Shown piece after piece: positions 53,829-64,000 of a DNA stretch of 64,000 nucleotides. Made by a program: the position numbers and the translations under genes. The notes beneath the pieces are model-generated. The model worked only from the letters and a program-made list of their open reading frames with translations, was not told the DNA's origin and did not search any database. Origin of the DNA: Tolypocladium sp. Sup5 PDA-1 (lineage: Eukaryota; Ascomycota; Sordariomycetes; Hypocreales; Ophiocordycipitaceae); the NCBI GenBank assembly GCA_000750105.3, contig JPHH03000088.1, positions 1 through 64,000 on the forward strand. Direction: 5' to 3'. Within the stretch, counting starts at the first letter, position 1. Each line of letters begins with the position of its first letter.

Positions 53829-56482
53829 GGCTGGATGCCGTGTGTGGTCAAATGCTGCCACTTCAGCTAACTTCGCAAGAGACTGGGATACGGTAGCAGA
53901 CGGCTTCGGTGGTGTCTCAGAAGTCTAACACGAGCCATAAGGATCATGTTGGTTATATTCCTCGGACGAACACATCACTCAGCTTGCCTCTTACTCATTC
54001 TTGGATTTGATCCGAGTCCAAGACGCTCCACCGCCTCCCAGACAACAACGAAACGTACGGTAATCCTCGCCGTTCACCGGCTTCACATGTTACGTCGTTC
54101 GTACGATTTAAAGGTACGTACTCCATACAGTTCTTACCACTACTTCTCAGGCATCGCGCGATAACCCTGCCACTAGGTACTCCGGACCTTGTCTTAATAC
54201 CGTACATACCCCACTTACGACATGCGTTTCAAGAACTTTTGCATGGTACGAGGTCCATTTGTAAAGTGGGCAAGGATTCAACGAAGACTGGGTTGCTCAG
54301 TAGATAGTTGTACTACCACTATATCGTACCTCTGAGAGTCCCTGAGGCGATCATGCGAGTTTCCAGATCTGGACATGCTGCGTAAGTTTTCTGTACTCTC
54401 TATCCACTACGAGTAGAAAGCTGTCCAGCCTTGCAGGGCCACCCCTGCCTTCACCTATGGTATCACCGCATAGCCTGATCGGGCCGCATTCCACGCTAAA
54501 GTTTCTCGGTCGGACTACGAGTACGTGCGTAGACGTGCATGCGGCTACCGGTACATGGGTATTAGTTGCCGCATCTCTTTCTCCGCAGAATGACACTGCA
54601 TCAGGCACGGGTGATCATACCGGGGTAGGTTCTCCACCAGTATGTGTCAAGGCCACGCCTGCTGAGAGTCAGGGATGTTGGGGCCGTCATGATTCCAACA
54701 GTGCGGGATTTGAGTCCGCGGATGGTTTAATGCCCCAGTGTGCGGGGACTTCCGCATTGATTGGGCCCGTGCCGGAGATGCAAACTTACGCCTCCGTCCG
54801 CTGCCCTTGCGGGTGCCAAATACGACATGAGGGCCAAAACAAAGAAACTGTACGAGAAAACAAGGTGTTTGGTGTGGTGACTTATCGGGAGCCTCGAGAT
54901 GCTACAGATAGTTGAGAGAGCTTGAGGAACATCGAAAACGGAATGCGCCTGAAGGACACACCAAGGGAAGCTCTCCGTACAGGGGTCTCATTCGCCACCG
55001 GCCAAGCAGATCCTTGATGACTTGCCAGCTGCTTGGGGTGCAGATTCCACTGTCACCACTTGGGTATGCTCTTTTGATTGTGTGTGCCGCTCGTGCCGAG
55101 TCCCTTTGCCTGCATCACACAGCCTCGCCGCATTGCATCTTGGCTGGCTCGATGTAGCGGCACCCAGAAGCAATTAAACTTTAAACTTAAGAACCCTGGT
55201 CATTGTGCTATTCGCAACCCTCCCCCAGAAATGGGACACTTTGCAGAGTGCTCACCAATAAGCCGGTCATGAAATCCACGAATCCAGCCTTGGTTACCAG
55301 TACCACGGCACAATATACACGCATATCACTACGAGGTACACAGCATGAGATATTACTCTATAGTGATTCTCCTGACTAGAATTAGGCGAAAGTAGTCAGT
55401 GTCAAAGCAATCCAACTGGACGACTACCTCTGCGGTGGATGGTGTGAACACACATAATCATGGTTGTTTTTAAACGCGCCATCTATGTTCCCACCTAGCC
55501 CTATTCTCGCCACTATATCTTGAATCCTGAATCGCGCAATGTCAGTTCCTGAAACCAAGCCTGCTGACCTGGGAAAACCTGCCTCGTCACGAGAGGAGCC
55601 GGCGGATTGAGGGAAGCATGGCCGCAGCTCCGCTCTTGCCCGGCCAGCTGACAGCGCGCAGCTTGTTGCAGCATCAGAATCCAAATGGGTGGATCATCAA
55701 CATGGCTTCGGATCAGCCAAGGCCGGCTGGCAGGAGCGACATATGCGGCAAATGAGCACGGCCCATCGGATTGACGACGCGCTGCTTTCTACAGCCCCAA
55801 GGACATTCGTTGCAATGCATTGATGTCAGGTGTCATCGGCGGGACTCACCTGAAGGATGCTTTTAGCGCCGGATGTCATCCGGAAGGACGCCAGAAGCTA
55901 GCCAAGATCATTTTTAGACCCCAGCCCACATACTGTCAAGGGTGTGGCCTTGTTGCGTGTGTCCCTAGTCTACTCATATGGGTCGGAGTGGAATCCTGTC
56001 AACGGAGATCTTACGAGCACTGCCGTGGACCATGGTTGAAAGCCACTAGGACGAGGGTTCCATCACCCCGTTTGTTTTGTTGAGTTAAATGAACGTACGG
56101 ACTAGGGTAGAGTTGGGTCCGGCTCCCCCCGCATTAGCGTTCTAGTCTAGTCAAGGTACACAGAGGACTCCAACGATCTGAGACACTCACGCAATACAGG
56201 ATACTTCATACAACTACCAATACGTAGTGCGATGCGATTGGCTGCGAAGCTCATCCTACGTTGTTGCCCCTAATAGCATCAAAAGGTTGTTCAACTTGCC
56301 GAGACTCCAGCAAGAAGGCTTGCTAGCAATCAGTGGAGCAGGACTTTTCCACATCCAAGCATATGTTTGGACAGAATAGTTGCCGCGACTCAATACGTTC
56401 TTCTGTATTCGGAACCGTTCTCTTTATTTATTCGTCTTCTACATCCGAAGCCTCGAGCACGCTGCATACACGCTACGCAAAC
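53829..56482. promoter_or_regulatory. 2.65-kb divergent interval inside the biosynthetic cluster
   Basis: It separates the divergent prenyltransferase and terpene cyclase genes. It is much longer than needed for promoters alone. Several short open frames exist (for example 54457-54915 and 55820-56083 plus, 55424-55684 minus), but none shows a known domain, convincing start or splice pattern. I cannot support a gene here. Confidence 0.45.
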
Positions 56483-57288
56483 ATGAACTCCGCGGACGTA
56501 TCGCGGGCGCCCCCCGAGTACCACGATGTCGCCTGGATTGCCGACACCTGCAAGCTACTGATGGGTCTTGGTTGGACGACGAACTACGTCGGCATGATCT
56601 ACAAGTCACTTCAAGACCAGACCTACGGCATGGCCTTGATGCCACTGTGCTGTAATTTTGCCTGGGAATTGACTTATGCCCTGATCTATCCATTTGGCAG
56701 CGACCTGGAGATGTGGGTTCATTGCACAGGACTGATGCTGAACTGTGGCGTCATGTACACTGCCATCAAGAACGCCCCGAGAGAATGGGCACACGCGCCG
56801 TTGGTACAGCGCAACCTCCCCCTGATCTTCATCATCTGTGTCGCTGGCTGGACGTCTGCCCATCTGGCGCTGGCCAAACAAATCGGGCCGGCCCTGGGCC
56901 AGGCTTTGAGTGCATACGGTTGCCAGCTCCTCCTGAGCGTTGGGGGTTTATGTCAACTGATCAGTCGAGGGCACTCGCGAGGAGCATCGTATTTTCTATG
57001 GTATGTCCAATAACAACCCGGCGCCACCACGGTTGAATAATACTAGAGGTCTGACGACTGAATCTGCTTGTCAGGTTCTCCCGGTTCTTCGGATCCCTTG
57101 TTCTCGTCCCTCAGGATATTTTGCGGTACAGATATTGGAGGAAAGACCACGAATTTATGGCTTCTCCTCTCTACATTTGGTTCGTCTGCATATTCCTCAT
57201 ATTGGACGGTTCTTACGGCATCTGCCTGTGGTATGTTCGCCGTTTCGAACGAGAACAGGCTGCGACCAAAAAGTTGAGGAAGATGTAA
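56483..57288 (+). CDS. Pyr4/PaxB-family membrane terpene cyclase (243 aa, 2 exons)
   Basis: Protonates the epoxide of the prenylated pyrone and drives polyene cyclisation to the decalin. Exons: 56483-57000 and 57075-57288, with a 74-nt intron; spliced length 243 aa is the family norm. The start at 56483 gives MNSADVSRAPPEY. Seven hydrophobic helices are visible. The two acidic residues considered catalytic in Pyr4-like cyclases are present: E62 in CCNFAWELTYALIYP and D217 in ILDGSYG. The C-terminus is basic (KKLRKM). In this pathway family the cyclase acts directly after the FAD-dependent epoxidase, whose gene lies convergently 270 bp downstream. Confidence 0.94.
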
Positions 57289-57560
57289 ACCAACAGCAAC
57301 TATACTTCTCCAGTAGAGGGAGAGTCATCAATCTGAGCTCAGGCGATTGGGGGAAAGGATTGCAATAGCCAATGGGGAGCGGCTTGACTCTATGTAATGC
57401 CCATCCAGGTATCTAGAGGAGAAACTAGGTCGCTCATGGACAACTGGGCCGGAATGCAGCGGGATGCAAACGACACTGTTTCTAGAAGGTTCTAGGTTAT
57501 TACAGGTTTGAACAAGTAGAGCTGTTCCGATGTAAGGCATTACGTTAAACAGACTTTTCT

Positions 57561-59149
57561 TCAATTCCACTGCCTGTAAGCCGACACCATCTTCAACGTA
57601 ATCAACAGCAACAATACCTGCGATACCACGACCCAGGGTCCCACCTTGCTCCCTTTGCTTCGGTACTGTTTCCAGCCTGGAAACGAAGACCGCGGCAAGG
57701 GTAAAAAGTCCAAAGCTGCAGCATCTGCAATCATCTTGAAGGGCCGACCTTCAACACGCTCTCCGAAATACGGCATTACATACCTCCCTATGATCTTACG
57801 AATGATTCCATCCCGGGCATGTACTCGTGCTGTCAGTGCTGACATGCTGCAAATGTGTGACACTCTCGAGAGGTGGATGCGGTTGAAGCGGCGCAGCAAA
57901 GCATCGAGCTCCTGATCCGTTGGCTTTGTGTCCTTTTTCTCCCTCAAGCAGTCACGTAGTAGATTGGATAGGACAGCCACGTCTTCAATGGCGCAGTTGG
58001 CGCCTTGTCCGAGGTTGACAGTCATCTGGTACACGGCCTCCGGTCAGTATCCGGGGGGAAGCTGGGTGGTGGGCCAAAGAAATCGTACCTTGTGTATGCT
58101 GTCACCGATACAGACCAAACGACCGAAGGACCAAGTCTGGAAATAGTTTTCTTCCAGAGCAACCATATTGACGACCTCTCGCTTCTGCCAAACATCCCCG
58201 AATCGGACGCCTTCCTCAATTGGGGCATCTGCTAATTGCAAGCATTGTGCGGCGGCGTCCTCCGACGTGAAGCGAGGGGCTTCGCCATACTTGTATTTCC
58301 GATCAAGCTTTTGTACCAAGAACCAGAAGACGAGTTCGTCCTTGGACGGAATCACCACCAACGTTCGCCCATTGTAGATGCGCATGACTTGCTCTCCAGC
58401 CTTCAGCTTAGAAATGCCCCTAGAAATGCCGAAAGCGCAGGAATACTCCACCGATAGGCCTGAGATGCACCGTCAGTTCAGATTCTTTGCAGAATACAAG
58501 GAGAAGAACATACTGTTTTTCTCGCCTATCGGGATCTCACTTGATCCCGATGAGCTGGCCATACGCCACATTTCGCTCCGAGCTCGACTATGCACTCCGT
58601 CAGCCCCGACGATGAGGTCACCCTCGTACACGTCTCCGTCGAGGGTCCGGACCCGGACGCCGCATTCTCCATTCTCTGTGTACTGCTCTATGTCGGAGAC
58701 TGTTTTGTTGACCTTAACTTTGGTCTTGTCGGGCAGGGCGTTGTACAGAATCTCGAGCAGTTTCCGCCTTTCTAAAAAGGAAATGGGATATCCAAAACTG
58801 TGATAAGCTGGGTCAGCGCGCGACTGTGCCAGCATAATTGAAGGGCCTGTACGCACTGTTGAAGCATCTTCTTGGGGTAAGGGCTACTGAAGTGAAAGTC
58901 ATCGGGGAAATGGATATGCGTGGCCCCAAGAGGGGCAGTGGCCTCCTCGATGGCGTCGTAAAGTCCAAGTTGATCCAGAACCCGAGCTCCATTCGGCAGG
59001 ATCCCAATAGATGCTCCCTCTTGAGGTGCAATCTTTGTTCGTTTCTCTAAGATCGTGTAATCAACCGCAATTTTGTGCAGGCTGTGAGCCACCGTAAGGC
59101 CTGTGACGGATCCTCCCACGATGATGACTTTGAATCGCTCTTGCGACAT
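57561..59149 (-). CDS. FAD-dependent monooxygenase, terminal-olefin epoxidase type (470 aa, 4 exons)
   Basis: Expected to epoxidise the distal double bond (C10-C11 in subglutinol numbering) of the geranylgeranyl chain before cyclisation. Exons: 59149-58857, 58797-58514, 58459-58089, 58025-57561. The FAD-binding start is VIIVGGSVTGLTVAHSL. GADGVHSRAR and GDSIHKMTVNLGQGAN are the other two flavin motifs of the class A monooxygenase superfamily. There is a single hydrophobic helix near the C-terminus (VVVSQVLLLLITL), as in PaxM/SubE-like enzymes, suggesting ER-membrane attachment near the other membrane enzymes. It is tail-to-tail with the cyclase gene. Confidence 0.93.
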
Positions 59150-60551
59150 CTTTCTGTTGGTTCCCTGGATAATCAGGGGAGCAACTGAAACGACTGATAG
59201 GCTCTAGTTTAAGGCAAGTAACCTAGTGGTTGATGCGCTCAAACTTCTGAGAGAAAGGTACAAAATGGTAAAGTGACTCTACCATTTCCCCCGTGAACGG
59301 CCAACGACTACGTCATGATTCGTATGCTCCCTAATTTATGTCGAACCCTCTGGATACTGGAATCTACAATTCGCTCTGCGCGAGTAACTCTCCCCCGTGC
59401 TTTGCCTCGGCAACCTTTCGACTTCGGGTGGCTCAAAGATGGCGCCACAGTGCCCATCAGGCCGTTCTCCCGGGCCAGAATCTACGATCCCCTCAAGCGG
59501 ATACCATGTGTCAGGCAACTATCTTGGCTGCAAGGGAGAGCTCCCCAACATACATGACTCGTGTGCTTATTTAATTCTTGCGGTGAGGAAAACTCTGTTA
59601 AACGAGAAATTCAGATGTAACGTATGGAAATTTCTTAAGCCACAGTGTAGCATACATGTAGACACATCAGTTGCTGAACTCTATTTACGACATGCAGAGA
59701 GCTTTGTACACAAAAGTACTATGTTGGGAAGGCGGGGGGGGGGGGGGGGGGGGGGGGGGACATCCCTGCTCAACCCGAGATCCGCCCGCATCGTCCGACT
59801 TAGGTACCACCTCCACATTTATGGCCTACCTGACCGCTCCGGGTTGCAGTTTATAATACCAGTCCTTGCAGCTATAACGGTAATAGAGGAAGGATTCATA
59901 ATAGAAGGGCTTGTACAATATGTACCACTCGTGGAGCTGTCAGCTTTCCCTGCCAGGCGCTGACCCCCCTTCCCCTCACCGATGTGGCATGGGAGCGCAA
60001 AAGCGGTAGTCCGTATTAGACTCTCAACCCACCTTACGGAACCCAGACACAATGACAGCTCGGAGCACCAAAGGGCTGGCGAGGCACGGTACGGCCCCAC
60101 TCCTCCAGCGCGGCACGAAGTATCCATGCGCCCAGTCGCATCACTTACATACCGGCCTGGCGACTGTGATCTATGCCTGCATTGTGCAAGTCGATGACTC
60201 GTTCCCCAAACCTTGCCAGATAGCATTGCAGGAGAGACTACTCTGTATTGCCACACGGGCGTGCTGCCCAATAGTTCTTGTCCGTACCGAATGTGATAGT
60301 AGTTGAAGCGGCAGACATCAACAAACTCAATTGGATAGGAGTAGTTGCTTCATTCAGCATGACCATGTTGATTCTCTATGTGGTAGTCCGTACATGTCCG
60401 TGCGCAAAGCCTAATATACACCTCGGGAGTCTTCGAGAAAAGAAACGCAGTTTCAATAACATTCATGTGCTGCGTGTAGTTGGTACACTGCTCCTGTCTG
60501 CCCCTCCATACCTTCATAATCTTGTCTGCTTGTTCAAATCACTCTTACATC
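59150..60551. promoter_or_regulatory. Divergent interval between the epoxidase and O-methyltransferase genes
   Basis: 1.4 kb of non-coding sequence containing a long G tract (59734-59759). No gene recognised; presumably holds both promoters. Confidence 0.5.
59734..59759. repeat. G26 homopolymer
   Basis: An uninterrupted run of 26 G on the plus strand, between GGC and ACATCCC. It sits in the divergent promoter interval of two cluster genes. Such runs may form G-quadruplex and are also unstable in sequencing, so the exact length is uncertain. Confidence 0.85.
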
Positions 60552-62032
60552 ATGGCCCAGCAAGCGCCCATAGAGCAGATCGACAGCCTGCTTACGCAGG
60601 TTAAAGGCCTTGGATCTGAGCTCAGTGCCGCAGACCGTGCTAAAGTCCAGCAATCTCTCCTCAATACTTTGTCCTATGTTGAAACTCCATATGAGCATAT
60701 GCTCAGGTTATCTGGATCTGTAGGGGGTCTCTTCCAAAAGGTTCTCCCAACAGCTCAGCTAACTGTAGTCTAGCACCTGCAACTTGCCTGTGTCCGTCTC
60801 GGCGCGGATATAGGCCTTTTTCGAACCTTGGCGAACAGCGAGAAACCATTGTCATGCAGTTATCTCGGCGAAAGCCTTGGTATTGCGCCTGAACTTCTTG
60901 GTAAGTGTGTAGCAATAAACGCTTTCTTTTTACCTCTTCTCGTGGAAACAGCGTCCACATGTGATCCGCTTTGTTATACATGATACTAATGGAAGCCGTG
61001 ATGTCAGGTCGCATACTACGATTTCTAGCCTCCGTTGGAATGGTAAAGCAGCCTGGAGAGGACAAGTTTTCCGCGGAGAAGATGACTCACGAATTGGCGA
61101 GTCCGGCTCTAGAATCCGGTGCGCATCTTTTGTAAGTAGGATGCAGTTAACTTTAGGGTGGCTTCAGACTAATTCGGAGTCGCAGGTTTGACATCCATAA
61201 TCGAACGTATCAGGCACTGCCAGACTCCCTCGCCGAACATGGGTACAAGGAGGTCAGCGATGTCCACAACGGCATCTTTCAGAAGGCGTTTGGAACAGAT
61301 CTCTCCTGCTACGAGTATTTGGTCCACCATCCGAAGCTCCAAGGGCATATGCAGGATGCCATGAAGTTTCAACCACCTGGCGGTGATTGGCTGTCGGTCT
61401 TACCCCTGAACGAAGAGATCGGAACATGGCAGATCTCGGATCCTGACCGTGTTGTGTTTGTCGATATTGGTGGAGGTATGGGTCAGCAATGTATCCGATT
61501 GCGGAAAAGATACCCGGATGCTGTTGGCCGCGTGATCCTGCAAGACATGCCAATCACGATCGAGAGAATTCCCAAACCGATGCCACATGGTATTGAGGCT
61601 ATGGCATACAGCTTCGACGATCCTCAGCCGGTGAAGTGTAAGTTTGCGAGCTTTTGCAGTCTTGAATCGAAGATACGTAAAAAGTTGTGGTGTGCTAACT
61701 GGTGGGCAGATGCCAAGTTCTACTACATGCGCAACGTCCTCCATGGCCTACCTGACAGCGGCTGTGTTTCAGCGCTGAAGAACATAGCTTGCGCCATGAA
61801 CGTGGAATCGCGCCTCGTTATCGACGATATTGTCGTCCCCGACCAGGGTGCATGCAGAGAAGCTTGTCAATTGGACTTCATTATGATGGCATCGATCACG
61901 GGAAAGAAAAGAACCAGGGGCCAGTGGCACAACCTTCTTGACACTGCCGGGTTCAAGATTCTGGATATCCAAACGTACACATGGCCACTCCAGGACTCGT
62001 TGATCATTGCGTCACCCGTTCTACAGCACTAA
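60552..62032 (+). CDS. SAM-dependent O-methyltransferase, COMT-like (397 aa, 5 exons)
   Basis: Likely tailoring enzyme that methylates a hydroxyl, plausibly on the pyrone ring. Exons: 60552-60719, 60774-60900, 61008-61131, 61186-61637, 61710-62032, each intron with a clear CTAAC/CTAAT branch. The N-terminal dimerisation/winged-helix part (to about residue 125, LLGRILRFLASVGMV) precedes the Rossmann domain with VDIGGGMG (232-239). RNVLHGLPD carries the catalytic-type His (H302), and DDIVVPD and QWHNLLDTAGF follow. This is the fungal O-methyltransferase (PF00891) fold. No such step exists in the basic subglutinol route, so it marks a modified product. It is tail-to-tail with the acetyltransferase, 112 bp apart. 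Confidence 0.9.
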
Positions 62033-62143
62033 GGGTTGCTTGCATCAATAGTAGATTTTGTGGTTTCGAGACGCGGGTTTCAATACACATACAGACAGCC
62101 AATCTATTAAGATGAAGCATTGTACAGAGTAATGTCCTTGAAT

Positions 62144-63601
62144 TCACAACGTTTGCAGCTGGGGATCTGATCCCAGAAGGTTCTCTATCAAACCCATGGT
62201 TTTGGTGGAGGCGGTAAAATCGCACCAATACCCGCCATCAGCCTTGCACATGATATGTGCAACGTATCTTGTCGGTGCGTGTGTACTGCGTTCACGGGAT
62301 TGCCCGAGGATGAGTGGCACGGCCGTAGCAGGCATCATGTCAGTGGCAGCTCTTCCCTCCTTAGCCACGGCCGGACCAAAGTCGATATCACGCCAGGCGC
62401 CGCACCAGTTGCTCACTGAATAGCTCAACTCAAACGGTTCTCCAAAGTAGGGAATGCCTCTCCTCCGACTGAGTTCCCGGGTGACGGCCAAGTCGCGTTC
62501 GATGTTCTCCAACTTAGCACCTTCGCGCACTGCGAGATGGTGCGCGTAAGCCAGCTCTGAGAGAGGAGTGTTGCACGGCATGCGGGTGATGGCGAAGGTA
62601 ATGCAATTGTGAAGGTAAGATCTGCCTGCAGGAAGAGCAGGATGGCGTCCGCGGCCGTTGATGGCTGACATCAGAGTTGACATTTTGGCGGATTTGCGAC
62701 CGAGGTGTGCAAGCTTGCAGAGTATGCAAGTGATAATGTCTCCATTGGTTATCGCCGGCATGCTTTCCACGTACTTTGCTTGCAAACTGTCGTTATGTCG
62801 CTTGCGTAAGTTATCAACCAGCGTTGCAGGTAGGAACAGCGTCCGCCGGACTTCCTTGGGGTTCATCATGAGGTCAGGCATGAAGGTCATTAATGTTACC
62901 GCGCACTCTGCCTTCGCTATTATGCGAAACCGGTTCTTTCTTCGCAGCTCTTTTAGCGAAATATCTTCAAGTCCAGGTCCGTCCAGTGCGCCAGGGCCGA
63001 GTTCAAGAAACGGGGCGGGCTTTTGACCATCGACAAGTTGCAGCCAGGCACTGACTATGCTTGCATAGCCCATCTGATCTGATACAGCATGTGGCAAGCT
63101 TAGCGCGACAATCGTGGCGTCTGTGTAGCTGGTGATGTGGACCAGGAGAAGAGGCATGTTGGGTTTCTCGAATTTGCGCTCCAGCGGCCAGTCTGACGGT
63201 ATCCATTCGGATTCCATTTCCGGGACAGACGCTGGTCCGAAGAATGCGCCTCCATCAGGGCGCAAATCCTTCGTCGGCAGCAGGTGAGCTGATTCCAGGG
63301 TCGCCTCTACCCTCTTATTTGACCATTGGAACAACGAGTAATTGTTGGAAAATGTATCGGGCAAATGGTACGCCAGGTGCCCGCTTTCGTCTGCGCGCTC
63401 GATACGGGCACCGAGAATGGGTAGATGATCCCTAATCAGTTGGTCAAGCGCGTCTCGCATGGCATCCTCGTCGAGAGCCTCGTGTACGATGAAGAATAGC
63501 TTAGAGCGAATGTTGTCAACTGGTCGCCATTGGTCCTTAGCCTCCAGAGGAATGATTTTGGCATCGCTGCTGGGCTCGCCGGCCGCCTTTTCCGATACCA
63601 T
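62144..63601 (-). CDS. BAHD-like O-acetyltransferase (PF02458 type; 485 aa, intronless)
   Basis: Expected to transfer an acyl group, most likely acetyl from acetyl-CoA, to an alcohol. Motif HxxxD is H171-A-V-S-D175 in SLPHAVSDQMG. The second family motif (DFGWG in plants) is weakly represented by WRDIDFGPA near the C-terminus, as is usual in fungal members such as trichothecene 3-O-acetyltransferase-type enzymes. Start ATG 63601 (MVSEKAAGEP) gives a normal length. In this cluster the natural acceptor is the C3 hydroxyl that opens from the epoxide during decalin formation. That assignment is inference from pathway logic. Confidence 0.88.
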   Translation of the reverse strand: MVSEKAAGEPSSDAKIIPLEAKDQWRPVDNIRSKLFFIVHEALDEDAMRDALDQLIRDHLPILGARIERADESGHLAYHLPDTFSNNYSLFQWSNKRVEATLESAHLLPTKDLRPDGGAFFGPASVPEMESEWIPSDWPLERKFEKPNMPLLLVHITSYTDATIVALSLPHAVSDQMGYASIVSAWLQLVDGQKPAPFLELGPGALDGPGLEDISLKELRRKNRFRIIAKAECAVTLMTFMPDLMMNPKEVRRTLFLPATLVDNLRKRHNDSLQAKYVESMPAITNGDIITCILCKLAHLGRKSAKMSTLMSAINGRGRHPALPAGRSYLHNCITFAITRMPCNTPLSELAYAHHLAVREGAKLENIERDLAVTRELSRRRGIPYFGEPFELSYSVSNWCGAWRDIDFGPAVAKEGRAATDMMPATAVPLILGQSRERSTHAPTRYVAHIMCKADGGYWCDFTASTKTMGLIENLLGSDPQLQTL

Positions 63602-64000
63602 TGCCGTCGGCCGCGGCAGTCTTTTGCGCAGAAGGTGGTGTAAGAGATTGTGTCGCTGTGTGGGCTAAGAAATGCAGTGCGCATTGATAGAGTTTTATAA
63701 AAAACAAAACCTCTATACTTCGGGCAAGGAATGACCAGAATGCGGGCGCACATTGATGAGATGTCTGCAGTACAAGCTAGGTATAGCCATGTCGTGTGGA
63801 TGTGGGCTCACAGGTTCCACAGCTGGGTGTGCCCCGTCGACGTCCGAAGTCGATCAGGTGAGAATTGTGGACGGGAGGATTTGCCGGGGTTCAGGCTTGT
63901 CAGGTTCCCCCTCGCGCCCAAGCTCGTCATACCCTGGCCATTGGCTGTGTTTCCTCGAGGCCCTTCACGTTCTCGTGAGACCAGAGAAAAAGCGGTACAC
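63602..64000. other. Acetyltransferase upstream region and window edge
   Basis: Promoter side of the acetyltransferase gene. No gene start recognised before the window ends, so the cluster boundary is not seen. Confidence 0.5.

Noticed and set aside
1..64000. tRNA or rRNA genes
   Set aside because: I looked for B-box (GGTTCGAATCC-like) and conserved rRNA segments; isolated TTCGAAT matches lacked a matching A-box and cloverleaf. A tRNAscan run would be decisive.

Overview
This window is nuclear DNA of a filamentous ascomycete, most likely a sordariomycete and perhaps a hypocrealean (Clavicipitaceae-like) fungus. The evidence is short GT-AG introns of about 47-180 nt with CTAAC/CTGAC-type branch points, Zn2Cys6 regulation, fungal-only protein families, and a TpA-rich block that looks mutated by repeat-induced point mutation (RIP). 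Exon models below were built by hand from reading frames and splice signals. No RNA evidence or database search was available.

Left part (1-14.7 kb) is repeat-rich and decayed. It holds minisatellite-like DNA (1-1.3 kb), one intact secreted sulfatase (2.4-4.5 kb), a truncated hAT transposase relic against the sulfatase stop, and a broken rhodopsin-domain membrane protein gene (6.2-7.6 kb). It also holds coding-like fragments, including a relic resembling a DUF3494 ice-binding protein (about 9.8-10.7 kb), then a TA-rich RIP-like block (11.6-14.4 kb).

Middle part (14.7-42.1 kb) is ordinary gene space. In order: a secreted protein with an internal duplication, a PAP2 lipid phosphatase, a QueA-like enzyme (a bacterial tRNA-queuosine family, unexpected in a fungus), a small Cys-rich secreted protein, SRP54, a GH95 alpha-L-fucosidase, a nitrilase divergent from a broken beta-carbonic anhydrase, an AraR/XlnR-type Zn2Cys6 regulator divergent from an FHS-family (L-fucose permease-like) sugar transporter, a short-chain dehydrogenase and a CocE/NonD hydrolase.

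Right part (42.6-63.6 kb) is a meroterpenoid biosynthetic cluster: a non-reducing PKS (SAT-KS-AT-PT-ACP-MT, no thioesterase), a GGPP synthase, a UbiA prenyltransferase, a Pyr4/PaxB-type terpene cyclase, an FAD-dependent epoxidase, an O-methyltransferase and a BAHD-like acetyltransferase. The first five match the core logic of subglutinol-type diterpenoid pyrones: the PKS makes a methylated pyrone, GGPP is attached, the terminal olefin is epoxidised and the cyclase forms a decalin. The two tailoring enzymes, and the absence within the window of P450s or the ether-forming dehydrogenase, point to an O-methylated, O-acetylated decalin pyrone of the sesquicillin/nalanthalide kind. The product is inference. 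The cluster may continue past base 64000.
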